DNA of 64,000 bases from RGIG7213 sp045124505 (lineage in GTDB: Bacteria > Bacillota > Clostridia > Oscillospirales > CAG-272): assembly GCA_045124505.1 (NCBI GenBank), contig JBGVLZ010000039.1, positions 1 through 64,000 on the forward strand, read 5' to 3'. This document shows, piece after piece, positions 39,796-47,543 of this stretch; within the stretch, counting starts at the first letter, position 1; every line of letters begins with the position of its first letter. The translations under genes and the position numbers were made by a program. The notes under the pieces were generated by a model. That model had not been told where the DNA came from. It did not search any database and saw nothing but the letters and a program-made list of their open reading frames with translations.

Positions 39796-42053
39796 TTTAT
39801 ACTGTCATACATTTGTCCTATTCGGGAAACGACCTCATCTTCACGCAGGCGGTCTTCAGCGTAGGCATCACGCAGAAGCTCGTGCGGTATATATTCGTCA
39901 TATTTTTCAAATATCGGTATTTCTGATGGGGACACAAGCTCTTTTTTGTCAAAGCCGTCACACGTCAAGGCACAAAGCTTATTTATCAGTTCCCTTTCGC
40001 TGTTTCCCTCATATTTGAACGTGAGATAACAGCATCCGTCATATTCAATATTCGATATTTGCAGATATTTCGCATTTTTCGCCATCAGCTTGCGAAGCGT
40101 GCGGAAGCTTCTTGTGCCGAGCCACGGGAACATACAGTACGTAAGCCCTCCAAGCGGTATAACATATCTTTCACAGATACGTGCATTTTGCGCAACACGC
40201 CGTGCAATATCAAGGCGGCGCCGTGCATTCGGCTTAAGATACGGATAAACTTTATCTTCACACAGCACCTGCTTCATTCTTTCAAGTATGCGTGTGTGTA
40301 TTTCTCCGCTTTCACCTGGCCACGTGACCTCCATTTTGCCCTTTACTCCCTTGACGTAGATAAGCTTTCTCGGTATATCAAGCTCCGTTACCTCCCAGAC
40401 TCTGCCTGCAAGCGCAAAGCGGTCGCCGACAGGGGGCGGTGTTGTTATAGTGCCTATTTCATCGGATTCACATCTGACAGAGAAGTTTTCGCTGTCCTTA
40501 AACACAGCATAGAACTTAAAGCTGTTGACAATTCTCTCCCCTGCAAGACCTATCAAAAGCGTTTTTTCATCCGTCATCTGCAAGTAGTCGCATTTCAGCA
40601 TACTGACAAGCAGTGCTTTGTATTCCTCTTTTGTCACCCTTTCAAATGCGGGGAGCGACAAAACACGCTCCGCAAGGGCTTTCGCAGTAAGCTCACCCGA
40701 AGCAAACAGTATTGACAGCGTTTGCTGGAACAAAAGCGAAAACGGCAGTCTTTTTTCACTCGGCGGTTCAATAAATCTTTCCTCTATATAAAGCTGAATT
40801 ATGGCTATCGCCCTTATAAGCTCCCACGGTATAAGCTGAGGCATAGGCGTTTCGGGCAGGGGATTTTCTTCCCTGAACACCATAAACATTTCAGGCGGTG
40901 AGCCTCGTCTTCCGCTTCTGCCGAGCCTTTGCAAAAAGCTTGAAACAGTATTCGGTGAGCCGTTCTGCATTATTCTTTCAAGCCTGCCTATGTCAACACC
41001 AAGCTCAAGAGTAACGGTTGCGCACGTCACTGCATTGTATTCATCATTCTTCATTTTGAATTCAGCTTCCTCACGCAAAGAAGCCGAGAGATTTCCATGA
41101 TGTATCAAAAATATATCGGGCTCGTGCCTGTTATCCGCAATCTGGCGGAGCGTTGCCGTTATATACTCAGTTTCTTCTCTTGAATTTGAAAAAACAAGGC
41201 TTTTTTTATCCTTTACACAGTCATAAATATATTCATATCCCGCATCAATTCTTGCACGTGCAGGTATCGGATTTTCTTTCTTTTCATCGGTAAACTGCGT
41301 TACATCCTTGTTTGCAAACGCATCCGTTCCCGATTGGTCAAACTTTTCATTTTGTATATAAAAATGCTCAAGTGCGAGCCGCCAGGATGTTTTTCCTTCA
41401 TTGAGTATCGGTGCTTCGCATATTCTGTTTGAGCCGCCGTTCAGCCACTTTTTTGCAACATCGACATCACCGATAGTTGCCGACAGTCCCACACGTCTTA
41501 CATCACGTCCAATAATTTTTGCAATTCTGTTAAGCTGGCAGATTATCTGATTTCCTCTGTCCGTGCCTGTCAGTATGTGTATTTCATCAATGACGATAAA
41601 CCGCAGGTCGCAAAACAGACGGACGATATCATTTGACCTGTTCATCAACATACTTTCAAGCGATTCGGGCGTTATCTGAAGTATCCCCTTAGGATTTTTC
41701 AAAAGCTTGTTTTTGTGCGACGATGACACATCGCCGTGCCAATGAAACACGGGGATATCACACTCTTTGAGTATTTCGTCAAGCCTTAAAAACTGATCGT
41801 TTATAAGACTTTTCAAGGGTGCTATATAAAGCACTCCCACGCTTTGCGGCGGATCCTCAGTGAGCATTGAGATTATCGGAAAAAATGATGCCTCTGTCTT
41901 TCCGGATGCAGTTGAAGAGGTAAGCAAAAGATTATTATCCGTCTCAAAAAGCACCTGTGCCGATGCCGTCTGTACAGCACGCAGCGACTCCCAGTTGTTT
42001 CTGTATATATATTCTTGTATAAACGGGGAAAATCTGTAAAATATATCCGACAT
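39792..42053 (-). CDS. Lhr-like DEAD/DEAH-box helicase
   Basis: A 753-residue superfamily 2 helicase. Motifs are I LLLTSSTASGKTEASFFP (about residues 42-59), Ia IAPLKSLINDQ, II FIVIDEIHIL (about 150-160), III VGLSATIGD, IV KSLVFSNSREETE, V VTLELGVDIGRL and VI FLQRLGRSGRRGSP. The C-terminal 300 residues carry the Lhr-core winged helix and a beta-barrel (GDRFALAGRVWEVTELDIPRKLIYVKGVKGKMEVTWPGE). Lhr proteins act in DNA repair. This is a compact form, shorter than the about 1500-aa Lhr. AAGGAATG precedes the ATG. Confidence 0.9.
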   Translation of the reverse strand: MSDIFYRFSPFIQEYIYRNNWESLRAVQTASAQVLFETDNNLLLTSSTASGKTEASFFPIISMLTEDPPQSVGVLYIAPLKSLINDQFLRLDEILKECDIPVFHWHGDVSSSHKNKLLKNPKGILQITPESLESMLMNRSNDIVRLFCDLRFIVIDEIHILTGTDRGNQIICQLNRIAKIIGRDVRRVGLSATIGDVDVAKKWLNGGSNRICEAPILNEGKTSWRLALEHFYIQNEKFDQSGTDAFANKDVTQFTDEKKENPIPARARIDAGYEYIYDCVKDKKSLVFSNSREETEYITATLRQIADNRHEPDIFLIHHGNLSASLREEAEFKMKNDEYNAVTCATVTLELGVDIGRLERIMQNGSPNTVSSFLQRLGRSGRRGSPPEMFMVFREENPLPETPMPQLIPWELIRAIAIIQLYIEERFIEPPSEKRLPFSLLFQQTLSILFASGELTAKALAERVLSLPAFERVTKEEYKALLVSMLKCDYLQMTDEKTLLIGLAGERIVNSFKFYAVFKDSENFSVRCESDEIGTITTPPPVGDRFALAGRVWEVTELDIPRKLIYVKGVKGKMEVTWPGESGEIHTRILERMKQVLCEDKVYPYLKPNARRRLDIARRVAQNARICERYVIPLGGLTYCMFPWLGTRSFRTLRKLMAKNAKYLQISNIEYDGCCYLTFKYEGNSERELINKLCALTCDGFDKKELVSPSEIPIFEKYDEYIPHELLRDAYAEDRLREDEVVSRIGQMYDSIN

Positions 42054-42145
42054 ATTTCATTCCTTATCTATCTGCTATATTTTATTTATTTTATCACATT
42101 TATTTATTTTATGCAACTGTTTTCTTTACTTGATTTATAAAACCG

Positions 42146-42682
42146 CTATTCTTCTGTGTATAATTCGTCATAGTACCAGCGAATGGGATTTTCATATATG
42201 TATTTTATATGTTCTTCGTAGTCATCACGGTTACGTATAATATGGTCGTAAAAACGAGGTTGCCAAATGTTGCAGCCGTATTCTTTGTTGCAAAAGCGCT
42301 TAAACGTGGATACAAATTGCGAGCAGGCGGCGTTTGCCCTTTTGACATTTGTAGGGACAGGCGTCCTCGACTGTCCGTTATCGGTCACATTATTTTCCGT
42401 TACGCAAAGCAAAAGGTGAATATGGTTAGGCATTATCACGTAATATTCAACCGATAAATGATTATAGAAATTATTAAATTGTTTGATGTATTTTTCTGCA
42501 ATTTTTCCATATTCAGTCAATTCGGTTTTCGGACAGTCGAGGACGCCTGTCCCTACTATCTGCGAGAGAGTACACCTTTTGTTTTGTGTACAAATCGTTA
42601 TAAAATATGCGCCAACCGTGCTGTAATCAAAATTTTTGAGTCTTATAGCCTTCCTTTTCGGAAATTCTTTTTCTTTATCCAT
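42146..42682 (-). CDS. REP-associated tyrosine transposase (RAYT, Y1/IS200-like)
   Basis: A 178-residue HUH/Y1 single-strand transposase. Motifs are RKAIRLKNFDYSTVGAYFITICTQNKRCTLSQI, the HUH pair in MPNHIHLLLCV, and the C-terminal block WQPRFYDHIIRNRDDYEEHIKYIYENPIRWYYDELY with the catalytic Tyr in RFYDHIIR. The frame contains two inverted 27-bp REP copies, translated as IVGTGVLDCP and NGQSRTPVPTN. Start uncertain: ATG 42682 or ATG 42706; neither has a clear ribosome site, so expression may be low. RAYTs mobilise REP/REPIN sequences. No second ORF or IS ends are seen. Confidence 0.85.
   Translation of the reverse strand: MDKEKEFPKRKAIRLKNFDYSTVGAYFITICTQNKRCTLSQIVGTGVLDCPKTELTEYGKIAEKYIKQFNNFYNHLSVEYYVIMPNHIHLLLCVTENNVTDNGQSRTPVPTNVKRANAACSQFVSTFKRFCNKEYGCNIWQPRFYDHIIRNRDDYEEHIKYIYENPIRWYYDELYTEE
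42351..42377 (+). repeat. REP copy 1 inside the RAYT gene
   Basis: 27 bp starting GTAGGGACAGG and ending CTGTCCG, with stem GGACAG/CTGTCC. Perfect inverted match to 42530-42556. It codes in frame for part of the transposase. Confidence 0.85.
42530..42556 (-). repeat. REP copy 2 inside the RAYT gene, inverted
   Basis: Exact reverse complement of 42351-42377, 152 bp away. Identity stops at both ends of the 27 bp, so the boundaries are sharp. Confidence 0.85.
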
Positions 42683-42710
42683 TTTATCCACTGCATCATA
42701 TAACACAAAT

Positions 42711-42735
42711 CGGCAGAGTAAACTCTGCCGAAATT
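42711..42735 (-). terminator. Terminator of purC
   Basis: CGGCAGAGT/ACTCTGCCG, a perfect 9-bp stem around AA, followed on the minus strand by ATTTGTGTT. The U-tract is weak. Confidence 0.65.
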
Positions 42736-42769
42736 GTAAATTCCATTATGACAGCCAATCAAGGCTATT

Positions 42770-43453
42770 TTATCTGTTAAGGATAAGCTTTGTAAGCTCA
42801 ACAGGTTCAACGATCTTGTCGCCCTTATAAACACGCATATTGCCCGATGCAATTTCGTCTATAAGGATAACCTCGCCGTTGTTGTAACCGAATTCAAACT
42901 TGATGTCCCAAAGGTCAAGACCGATCTCTTTGAGGTCGTCTGCAACGATCTTTGTTATTTTAAGTGTCTGTTCCTTCATGCTTTCAAACATTTCGGGAGT
43001 CATTACATTAAGTGCGGCAAGTCCTTCGCCTGTTACAAGCGGATCGCCCTTTTCATCGTTCTTGAATGTACATTCAACATAACCGCCTTCAAGAGGTGTA
43101 CCGTCCTTGATATATTCGCCGTATCTGCGAATGAAGCTTCCTGTTGCAACAAGTCTGCAGATTACTTCAAGACCGTGACCGAACACGGTAGCGGGGAGAA
43201 CCTCCATTGTTGCGTTTTCAAGATCCGCACTTACATAGTGTGTCTTGATGCCCGCATTTTTGAGCAGTTCAAAATAACGGATAGACGTTTCAAGATTTGC
43301 ACGGCCGATGCCTTCGATAGTAAGTCCGACTGTATTTTCACCCGGATCGAACACGCCGTCCTTGCCCGTGCAGTCGTCCTTGAACTTCAGCATTACATTG
43401 CCGTTTTCAAGTGAGTAAACATCTTTTGTTTTGCCTTCATAAATCTTTTTCAT
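42770..43453 (-). CDS. purC: SAICAR synthetase
   Basis: Phosphoribosylaminoimidazole-succinocarboxamide synthase of purine synthesis; joins CAIR and aspartate with ATP. It has 227 residues, the bacterial size. Motifs are KKIYEGKTKDVYSLENGNVMLKFKDDCT (P-loop-like start), ICRLVATGSFIRRYG (substrate site), and DLWDIKFEFGYNNGEVILIDEIASGNMRVYKG. AAAGGAG precedes the ATG. It is isolated here, without other pur genes. Confidence 0.96.
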   Translation of the reverse strand: MKKIYEGKTKDVYSLENGNVMLKFKDDCTGKDGVFDPGENTVGLTIEGIGRANLETSIRYFELLKNAGIKTHYVSADLENATMEVLPATVFGHGLEVICRLVATGSFIRRYGEYIKDGTPLEGGYVECTFKNDEKGDPLVTGEGLAALNVMTPEMFESMKEQTLKITKIVADDLKEIGLDLWDIKFEFGYNNGEVILIDEIASGNMRVYKGDKIVEPVELTKLILNR

Positions 43454-43563
43454 AACGCAAGACTCCTTTAAGTAACAAAAATTACATTCAACATATTACC
43501 ACATTTTTTGTCTTTTGTATAGTATTTTTTCAAAAAAAATCGCACCAAATGAATTTTTTTCTG

Positions 43564-43612
43564 TTGACAAAACAGAAAAACGTGAGTATAATTGAGTTAG
43601 CATATACTAACT
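43564..43612 (+). promoter_or_regulatory. Promoter and dyad operator of the HMA gene
   Basis: Perfect TTGACA (43564-43569), a 17-bp spacer and TATAAT (43587-43592). Two bases downstream is the dyad AGTTAG-CATATA-CTAACT (43595-43612), placed where a bound repressor would block initiation. A DtxR/MntR-like or copper-responsive regulator is plausible; no regulator gene is adjacent. Confidence 0.75.
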
Positions 43613-43633
43613 ACGCTAAGGGAGAAAATAAAC

Positions 43634-43894
43634 ATGGAAAAAATAACACTTAAAATAGAAGGTATGATGTGCCCGATGTGCGAATCACACATGAACGATG
43701 CCGTAAGAAACAGCTTTGACGTTAAAAAAGTTGTTTCCTCGCACAAGGACAAGCAAACGGTTATACTTACAGAGGTAAAAATAACAGATGAACAGCTTAA
43801 AGCCACCGTTGAAAAGACGGGATATAAGCTTCTCGGAATCAACCGTGCGCCTTATGAGAAAAAATGTATACTTTCCATTTTGAAAAAGAAATGA
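43634..43894 (+). CDS. Heavy-metal-associated (HMA) domain protein
   Basis: An 86-residue CopZ-like protein: ITLKIEGMMCPMCESHMNDAVRNSF carries the GMxCxxC metal site (Cys15 and Cys18 by my count). The usual VVSSHKDKQTVILTEVKITDEQLKATVEKTGYKLLG follows, and a basic Cys-containing tail (YEKKCILSILKKK) is extra. It may carry Cu(I) or another soft metal; no P-type ATPase is near. GGGAG lies before the ATG. The consensus promoter with a dyad suggests strong, metal-dependent induction. Confidence 0.85.
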   Translation: MEKITLKIEGMMCPMCESHMNDAVRNSFDVKKVVSSHKDKQTVILTEVKITDEQLKATVEKTGYKLLGINRAPYEKKCILSILKKK

Positions 43895-43929
43895 AATAAG
43901 AGGTCGGCGCGCTCCGACCTCTTATTTTT
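43894..43929. terminator. Bidirectional terminator
   Basis: AAATAAGAGGTCGG (43894-43907) pairs with CCGACCTCTTATTT (43914-43927), between convergent genes. Confidence 0.88.
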
Positions 43930-44599
43930 ATAAAATGTAAAAAATTATTCCGAAGAACTGCAGCACGCTTCCCGCAATTACAAACAGGTGAAAAACAGAA
44001 TGCATATACCTTACCTTATTTCCTATGCCGTACAGCACTGCACCGACAGTATAAGCAATACCGCCTATCAGTATGAACATAATGCCTCCGCCGGAAATCG
44101 ATGCCAATGCAGGCTTCGCCGCAAATACGATGCACCATCCCATTCCGAGATAGCATATCATAGAAAGCACCGCATATTTATCAAGGTCAATTGCCGTAAA
44201 CACCGTTGCAACAGCGGCACATCCCCACACGATTCCGAACAAAGTCCAAGCCCAGCCGGGATGCTCAGGACGTATTCCGCAAAGAAGCACGGGGGTATAA
44301 GTTCCCGCAATAAGGAAGTTTATCATACAGTGGTCAAGCACCTGCATCACTTTCTTACCCATATTCGGATGAAGTCCGTGATATACACTTGACGTTGTAT
44401 AAAGCACGACCATCGATGCACCGTATATAGAGCCGCTGACCACAGCCCATGCATCGCTGTTTACTGCTGAGTAAACAATGCACAGCACAAGCACGGCAAC
44501 GCCGAGCGCCGCACCCACAATGTGGCTGACCGTATTAAATATTTCTTCGCCTTTGGTGTAATCGGGCAGTTGCCTGTCCGACAGTTTTGTTCTTTTCAT
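43928..44599 (-). CDS. Hemolysin III/PAQR family membrane protein
   Basis: A 223-residue protein with seven predicted membrane segments. Family signatures are EEIFNTVSHIVGAALGVAVLVL (with the early His), TTSSVYHGLHP (SxxxH), VLDHCMINFLIAGTYTPVLL, and YMHSVFHLFVIAGSVLQFF (HxxxH), the metal-site histidines of the PAQR fold. The function in bacteria is unclear; homologues are linked to membrane lipid homeostasis. The start is the ATG at 44597-44599, five bases after the kinase stop. Confidence 0.92.
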   Translation of the reverse strand: MKRTKLSDRQLPDYTKGEEIFNTVSHIVGAALGVAVLVLCIVYSAVNSDAWAVVSGSIYGASMVVLYTTSSVYHGLHPNMGKKVMQVLDHCMINFLIAGTYTPVLLCGIRPEHPGWAWTLFGIVWGCAAVATVFTAIDLDKYAVLSMICYLGMGWCIVFAAKPALASISGGGIMFILIGGIAYTVGAVLYGIGNKVRYMHSVFHLFVIAGSVLQFFGIIFYIL

Positions 44600-44604
44600 C
44601 AAAA

Positions 44605-45432
44605 TTACTTTTCAAGCATTGATATAAGTTTACCGAGCACAGGCTCAAACTTCGCTCCATACCAATGATTTTCCTCTTCTGCTGTTGCTTTTATACATTC
44701 AACAGTATAATCTGCCGCTATTTTTGCGCTTTCGTACGCACTGTTTCCTCTTACAAGTGAGCCGACAAAAGCAGATGCGTATATATCGCCTGTTCCGTGG
44801 CAGCTGTTGGGAAGCAGATCATGCTCATAGTAATCATACTTATCGTTTTCATAAACGACAACACCTGTCTTGCCTTCATTGTATCTGACACCTGTGAGGA
44901 TGATATTTTTGCATCCTATAGCCGTGAGCTTTTCAATGATAAGATCAATATAAGTTCTGCCATAATCCGTCTTATATTCAACGCCTGTCAAGAAACAAGC
45001 TTCTGTTATGTTGGGAACAACATAATCAGCCTTCGCACAAAGTGTTATCATTTTTTCAACGAAAGCCTCGTCAAATCCGGGGTAAAGCTTGCCGTTGTCA
45101 GCCATTGCAGGGTCAACGATAAGCGCACCGTTTACAGTTGCATCGTAAATATCGCAGACATACTGTATCTGCTGAGCCGAGCCGAGATAACCTGTGTAAA
45201 GTGCATCGAATGAAATATTTTCCTTTACCCAATGGTCTTTGATTTTCGGCATATCATCCGTAAGATCATTGAACGTATATCCCGAAAATCCGGCTGTATG
45301 TGTTGACAAAACAGCTGACGGCAAAACACACGTTTCAATACCGCATGCAGAAATAACGGGAAGTGCCACCGTCAGTGAGCACTGACCGAGACAAGAAATA
45401 TCCTGAATAGTTAAAACTCTTTTATAAGCCAT
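44605..45432 (-). CDS. pdxY: Pyridoxamine/pyridoxal kinase
   Basis: A 275-residue PfkB/ribokinase-like kinase that makes pyridoxal phosphate by salvage. Motifs are RVLTIQDISCLGQCSLTVALPVISACGIETCVLPSAVLSTHTAGF at the N-terminus, the VLTGV-type anion region (NIILTGVRYNEGKTGVV), and LLPNSCHGTGDIYASAFVGSL with the catalytic Asp in GTGD. The start ATG at 45430-45432 has GAGGTG upstream. The symbol is tentative: PdxY, PdxK and pyridoxamine kinase-type sequences are close. Confidence 0.88.
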   Translation of the reverse strand: MAYKRVLTIQDISCLGQCSLTVALPVISACGIETCVLPSAVLSTHTAGFSGYTFNDLTDDMPKIKDHWVKENISFDALYTGYLGSAQQIQYVCDIYDATVNGALIVDPAMADNGKLYPGFDEAFVEKMITLCAKADYVVPNITEACFLTGVEYKTDYGRTYIDLIIEKLTAIGCKNIILTGVRYNEGKTGVVVYENDKYDYYEHDLLPNSCHGTGDIYASAFVGSLVRGNSAYESAKIAADYTVECIKATAEEENHWYGAKFEPVLGKLISMLEK

Positions 45433-45523
45433 AATAAACACCTCTACATTTGATTAAGTAAATTATACACGGTTTTGATATGATTTAAATAGTCAAACTG
45501 TAGCTTTTTTTATAACCAGATGC

Positions 45524-46894
45524 TTATTTCTTTTTTGTAGCGGCAACAACGATCGCTGACAGTGCAAAGAGTGCGATGACGTTGGGGATTACCATAAGGT
45601 TGTTGAACATATCCGCAAGCTCCCAAACGAGATCATTTGAAAGGATCGAGCCGAGGAATATAAACACAATAGCAATTATTGAATATATAAGAACGGGAAG
45701 CTTTTTGCCGAAAAGCGATTCAACATTGAGCTTTCCGAAGAAGTTCCAGCTCAAAATAGTAGAAAAAGCAAAGAAAAGCAAGCAAACAGCAACGAAAATA
45801 CCGCCGAGGTTTTCACCGAAAACTGTAGCAAATGCATTCTGCATAAGGTTTGCCTTTGTAAAGCCGTCCTCGCTTCCGTCAGCCAAGGGGCCTCCGTTTG
45901 CATAGAGTGTGGATATAACAACGAGTGCTGTCATTGTAAGAACAACGAATGTATCTATAAACACACCTATCATAGCAACAACACCCTGATCGTGAGGCTT
46001 TTCAACATTTGCCATTGCGTGTGCGTGAGGTGTTGAACCCATACCTGCTTCATTGGAGAAAAGACCTCTCTTTGCGCCCTGGCTTATTGCCGCTTTAAGC
46101 GCCGCACCGATACCGCCGCCGAGGATAGCCTGCGGAACAAACGCATACTTGAATATCATTCCGAATGCTTCGGGCACATTTTTGATGTTAACACCGAGAA
46201 CGATAAGACCGAGTACGATGTAAAGCACAGCCATTATAGGAACGATCTTTTCAGTAACCGATGCAATACGCTGTATACCGCCGATGAAAATGAATGCGGA
46301 TACAAGCACAAGTGCAATACCGATAGCCCATGTAGGAACGCCGAAAGCGTTGTTGCAGGACTCTGCAATAGAATTTGACTGTACCATTGTACCCATAAAG
46401 CCGAGTGCGAGGATAAGTGTAACGGAGAAGATTCCCGAAAGAACCTTGCCGAATTTACCCTTGAATGCTTCTCTTATGTAGTAAACAGGACCGCCCGAAA
46501 TACTGCCGTCAGCATTTTCAACACGTGTCTTCTGTGCCAGAACCGCTTCGGCATATATCGTTGCCATACCGAAGAATGCAATTACCCACATCCAGAATAT
46601 AGCACCGGGACCGCCTACGAGGATAGCACCGCACGCACCGACAATGTTACCTGTACCGACCTGTGCGGCAATAGCTGTGGAAAGAGCCTGGAACGATGAA
46701 AGACCGCCCTTTTGCTTTCCGCCCTTCATAGAGAAGTTACCGAAAACCTTTTTCATACCTTCGCCAAAGCAGCGAACCTGAACAAATCTTGTCTTGATCG
46801 TATAGAAAAGACCTATACTGACAAGTAAAACGATAAGAATGTAGTCAGACATATATGCATTTATAGTCTGAACAACTTTTAAAACTGCGTCCAT
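45524..46894 (-). CDS. AGCS family sodium:amino-acid symporter
   Basis: A 456-residue membrane protein of the alanine/glycine:cation symporter family. Signatures are GLSSFQALSTAIAAQVGTGNIVGACGAILVGGPGAIFWMWVIAFFGMATIYAEAVLAQKTR and SNEAGMGSTPHAHAMANVEKPHDQG. About ten membrane segments are apparent. The start ATG at 46892-46894 has AGGAGGG. The glycine riboswitch in the leader indicates glycine (or alanine) as substrate; whether the cell uses it to import or dispose of glycine cannot be read from the sequence. Confidence 0.93.
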   Translation of the reverse strand: MDAVLKVVQTINAYMSDYILIVLLVSIGLFYTIKTRFVQVRCFGEGMKKVFGNFSMKGGKQKGGLSSFQALSTAIAAQVGTGNIVGACGAILVGGPGAIFWMWVIAFFGMATIYAEAVLAQKTRVENADGSISGGPVYYIREAFKGKFGKVLSGIFSVTLILALGFMGTMVQSNSIAESCNNAFGVPTWAIGIALVLVSAFIFIGGIQRIASVTEKIVPIMAVLYIVLGLIVLGVNIKNVPEAFGMIFKYAFVPQAILGGGIGAALKAAISQGAKRGLFSNEAGMGSTPHAHAMANVEKPHDQGVVAMIGVFIDTFVVLTMTALVVISTLYANGGPLADGSEDGFTKANLMQNAFATVFGENLGGIFVAVCLLFFAFSTILSWNFFGKLNVESLFGKKLPVLIYSIIAIVFIFLGSILSNDLVWELADMFNNLMVIPNVIALFALSAIVVAATKKK

Positions 46895-46914
46895 AAAAAC
46901 GCCCTCCTGTAAAA

Positions 46915-46944
46915 AAAATAAAAAAATCCGCTGAAAGATAGCGG
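46915..46944 (-). terminator. Riboswitch-controlled terminator before AGCS
   Basis: Minus strand TCCGCT-ATCTTTC-AGCGGA followed by TTTTTTTATTTTTTTT, between the glycine aptamer and the ATG. Confidence 0.85.
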
Positions 46945-46983
46945 AGAACAAAGAAATATACCAGACATATACGATTTAATGCC

Positions 46984-47095
46984 TGCCCTGTCCTTTTGCC
47001 TGAGAGATTCGGCTGTAGCCTTGCACCTTCGGCACCCGCACGGCTTGCGGGATTCTCCAGAGCCTCCTCCGCCTTCGGTTTGCAAAATCCCAAAG
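46984..47095 (-). promoter_or_regulatory. Glycine riboswitch, single aptamer
   Basis: On the minus strand: GCTCTGGAGAATCCC, GGGTGCCGAAGGTGCAAG, then CTCTCAGGCAAAAGGACAGG, the classical glycine aptamer core. P1 is GCTCT/AGGGC. Only one full aptamer is seen; the sequence upstream (AACCTTTGGGATTTTGCAAACC) may be the partial ghost aptamer found with singlet glycine riboswitches. A terminator follows, so control is probably transcriptional. Confidence 0.9.
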
Positions 47096-47116
47096 GTTTC
47101 AACGGTTGCAGACGTT

Positions 47117-47145
47117 ATTCTATCACAACAAGATATAAAATTCAA
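47117..47145 (-). promoter_or_regulatory. Promoter of the glycine riboswitch-AGCS transcript
   Basis: Minus-strand TTGAAT (47140-47145), a 17-bp spacer and TAGAAT (47117-47122). Confidence 0.65.
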
Positions 47146-47285
47146 TGACAATATTGCACAAATATCGACATCAAAATTTGTATATATTACACACACAATT
47201 CAGATTTATAATTTATTTAATGAATATACAAATGCTTTGTTCATATTTTTAGGGTATCATAAGCATATATATCTTCGGAGGAATT

Positions 47286-47543
47286 ATGGAAACAAGAGTT
47301 GCGCTTATAAGCATAATAGTTGAAAAATTCGATTCGGCAGAGGAAATAAACTCACTTCTTCACAAATACGGCGAATACATTATCGGCAGAATGGGACTTC
47401 CCTACCGTAAGAAAAATATAAGCATTATAAGCGTTGCAGTTGATGCACCTCAGGATATTATATCAGCACTTGCAGGAAAGATAGGAAAGCTTGACGGGGT
47501 AAGCGTCAAAACGGTTTATTCGGGGGTTCACGATGGTATTTAA
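47286..47543 (+). CDS. TM1266-type iron-only hydrogenase system regulator
   Basis: An 85-residue ACT-like/NikR-C-like protein: VALISIIVEKFDSAEEINSLLHKYGEYIIGRMGLPYRKKNISIISVAVDAPQDIISALAGKIGKLDGVSVKTVYSG. This family lies beside hydE/hydG/hydF in clostridia and is annotated as a putative regulator. It has no DNA-binding domain. CGGAGGAA precedes the ATG, and the gene overlaps hydE by 11 bases, so they are translated together. Confidence 0.88.
   Translation: METRVALISIIVEKFDSAEEINSLLHKYGEYIIGRMGLPYRKKNISIISVAVDAPQDIISALAGKIGKLDGVSVKTVYSGVHDGI

Noticed and set aside
42146..42706. Complete IS200/IS605 insertion sequence
   Set aside because: No tnpB or left/right IS hairpin ends were seen flanking the gene; the conserved RAYT blocks and REP copies fit a domesticated RAYT better.
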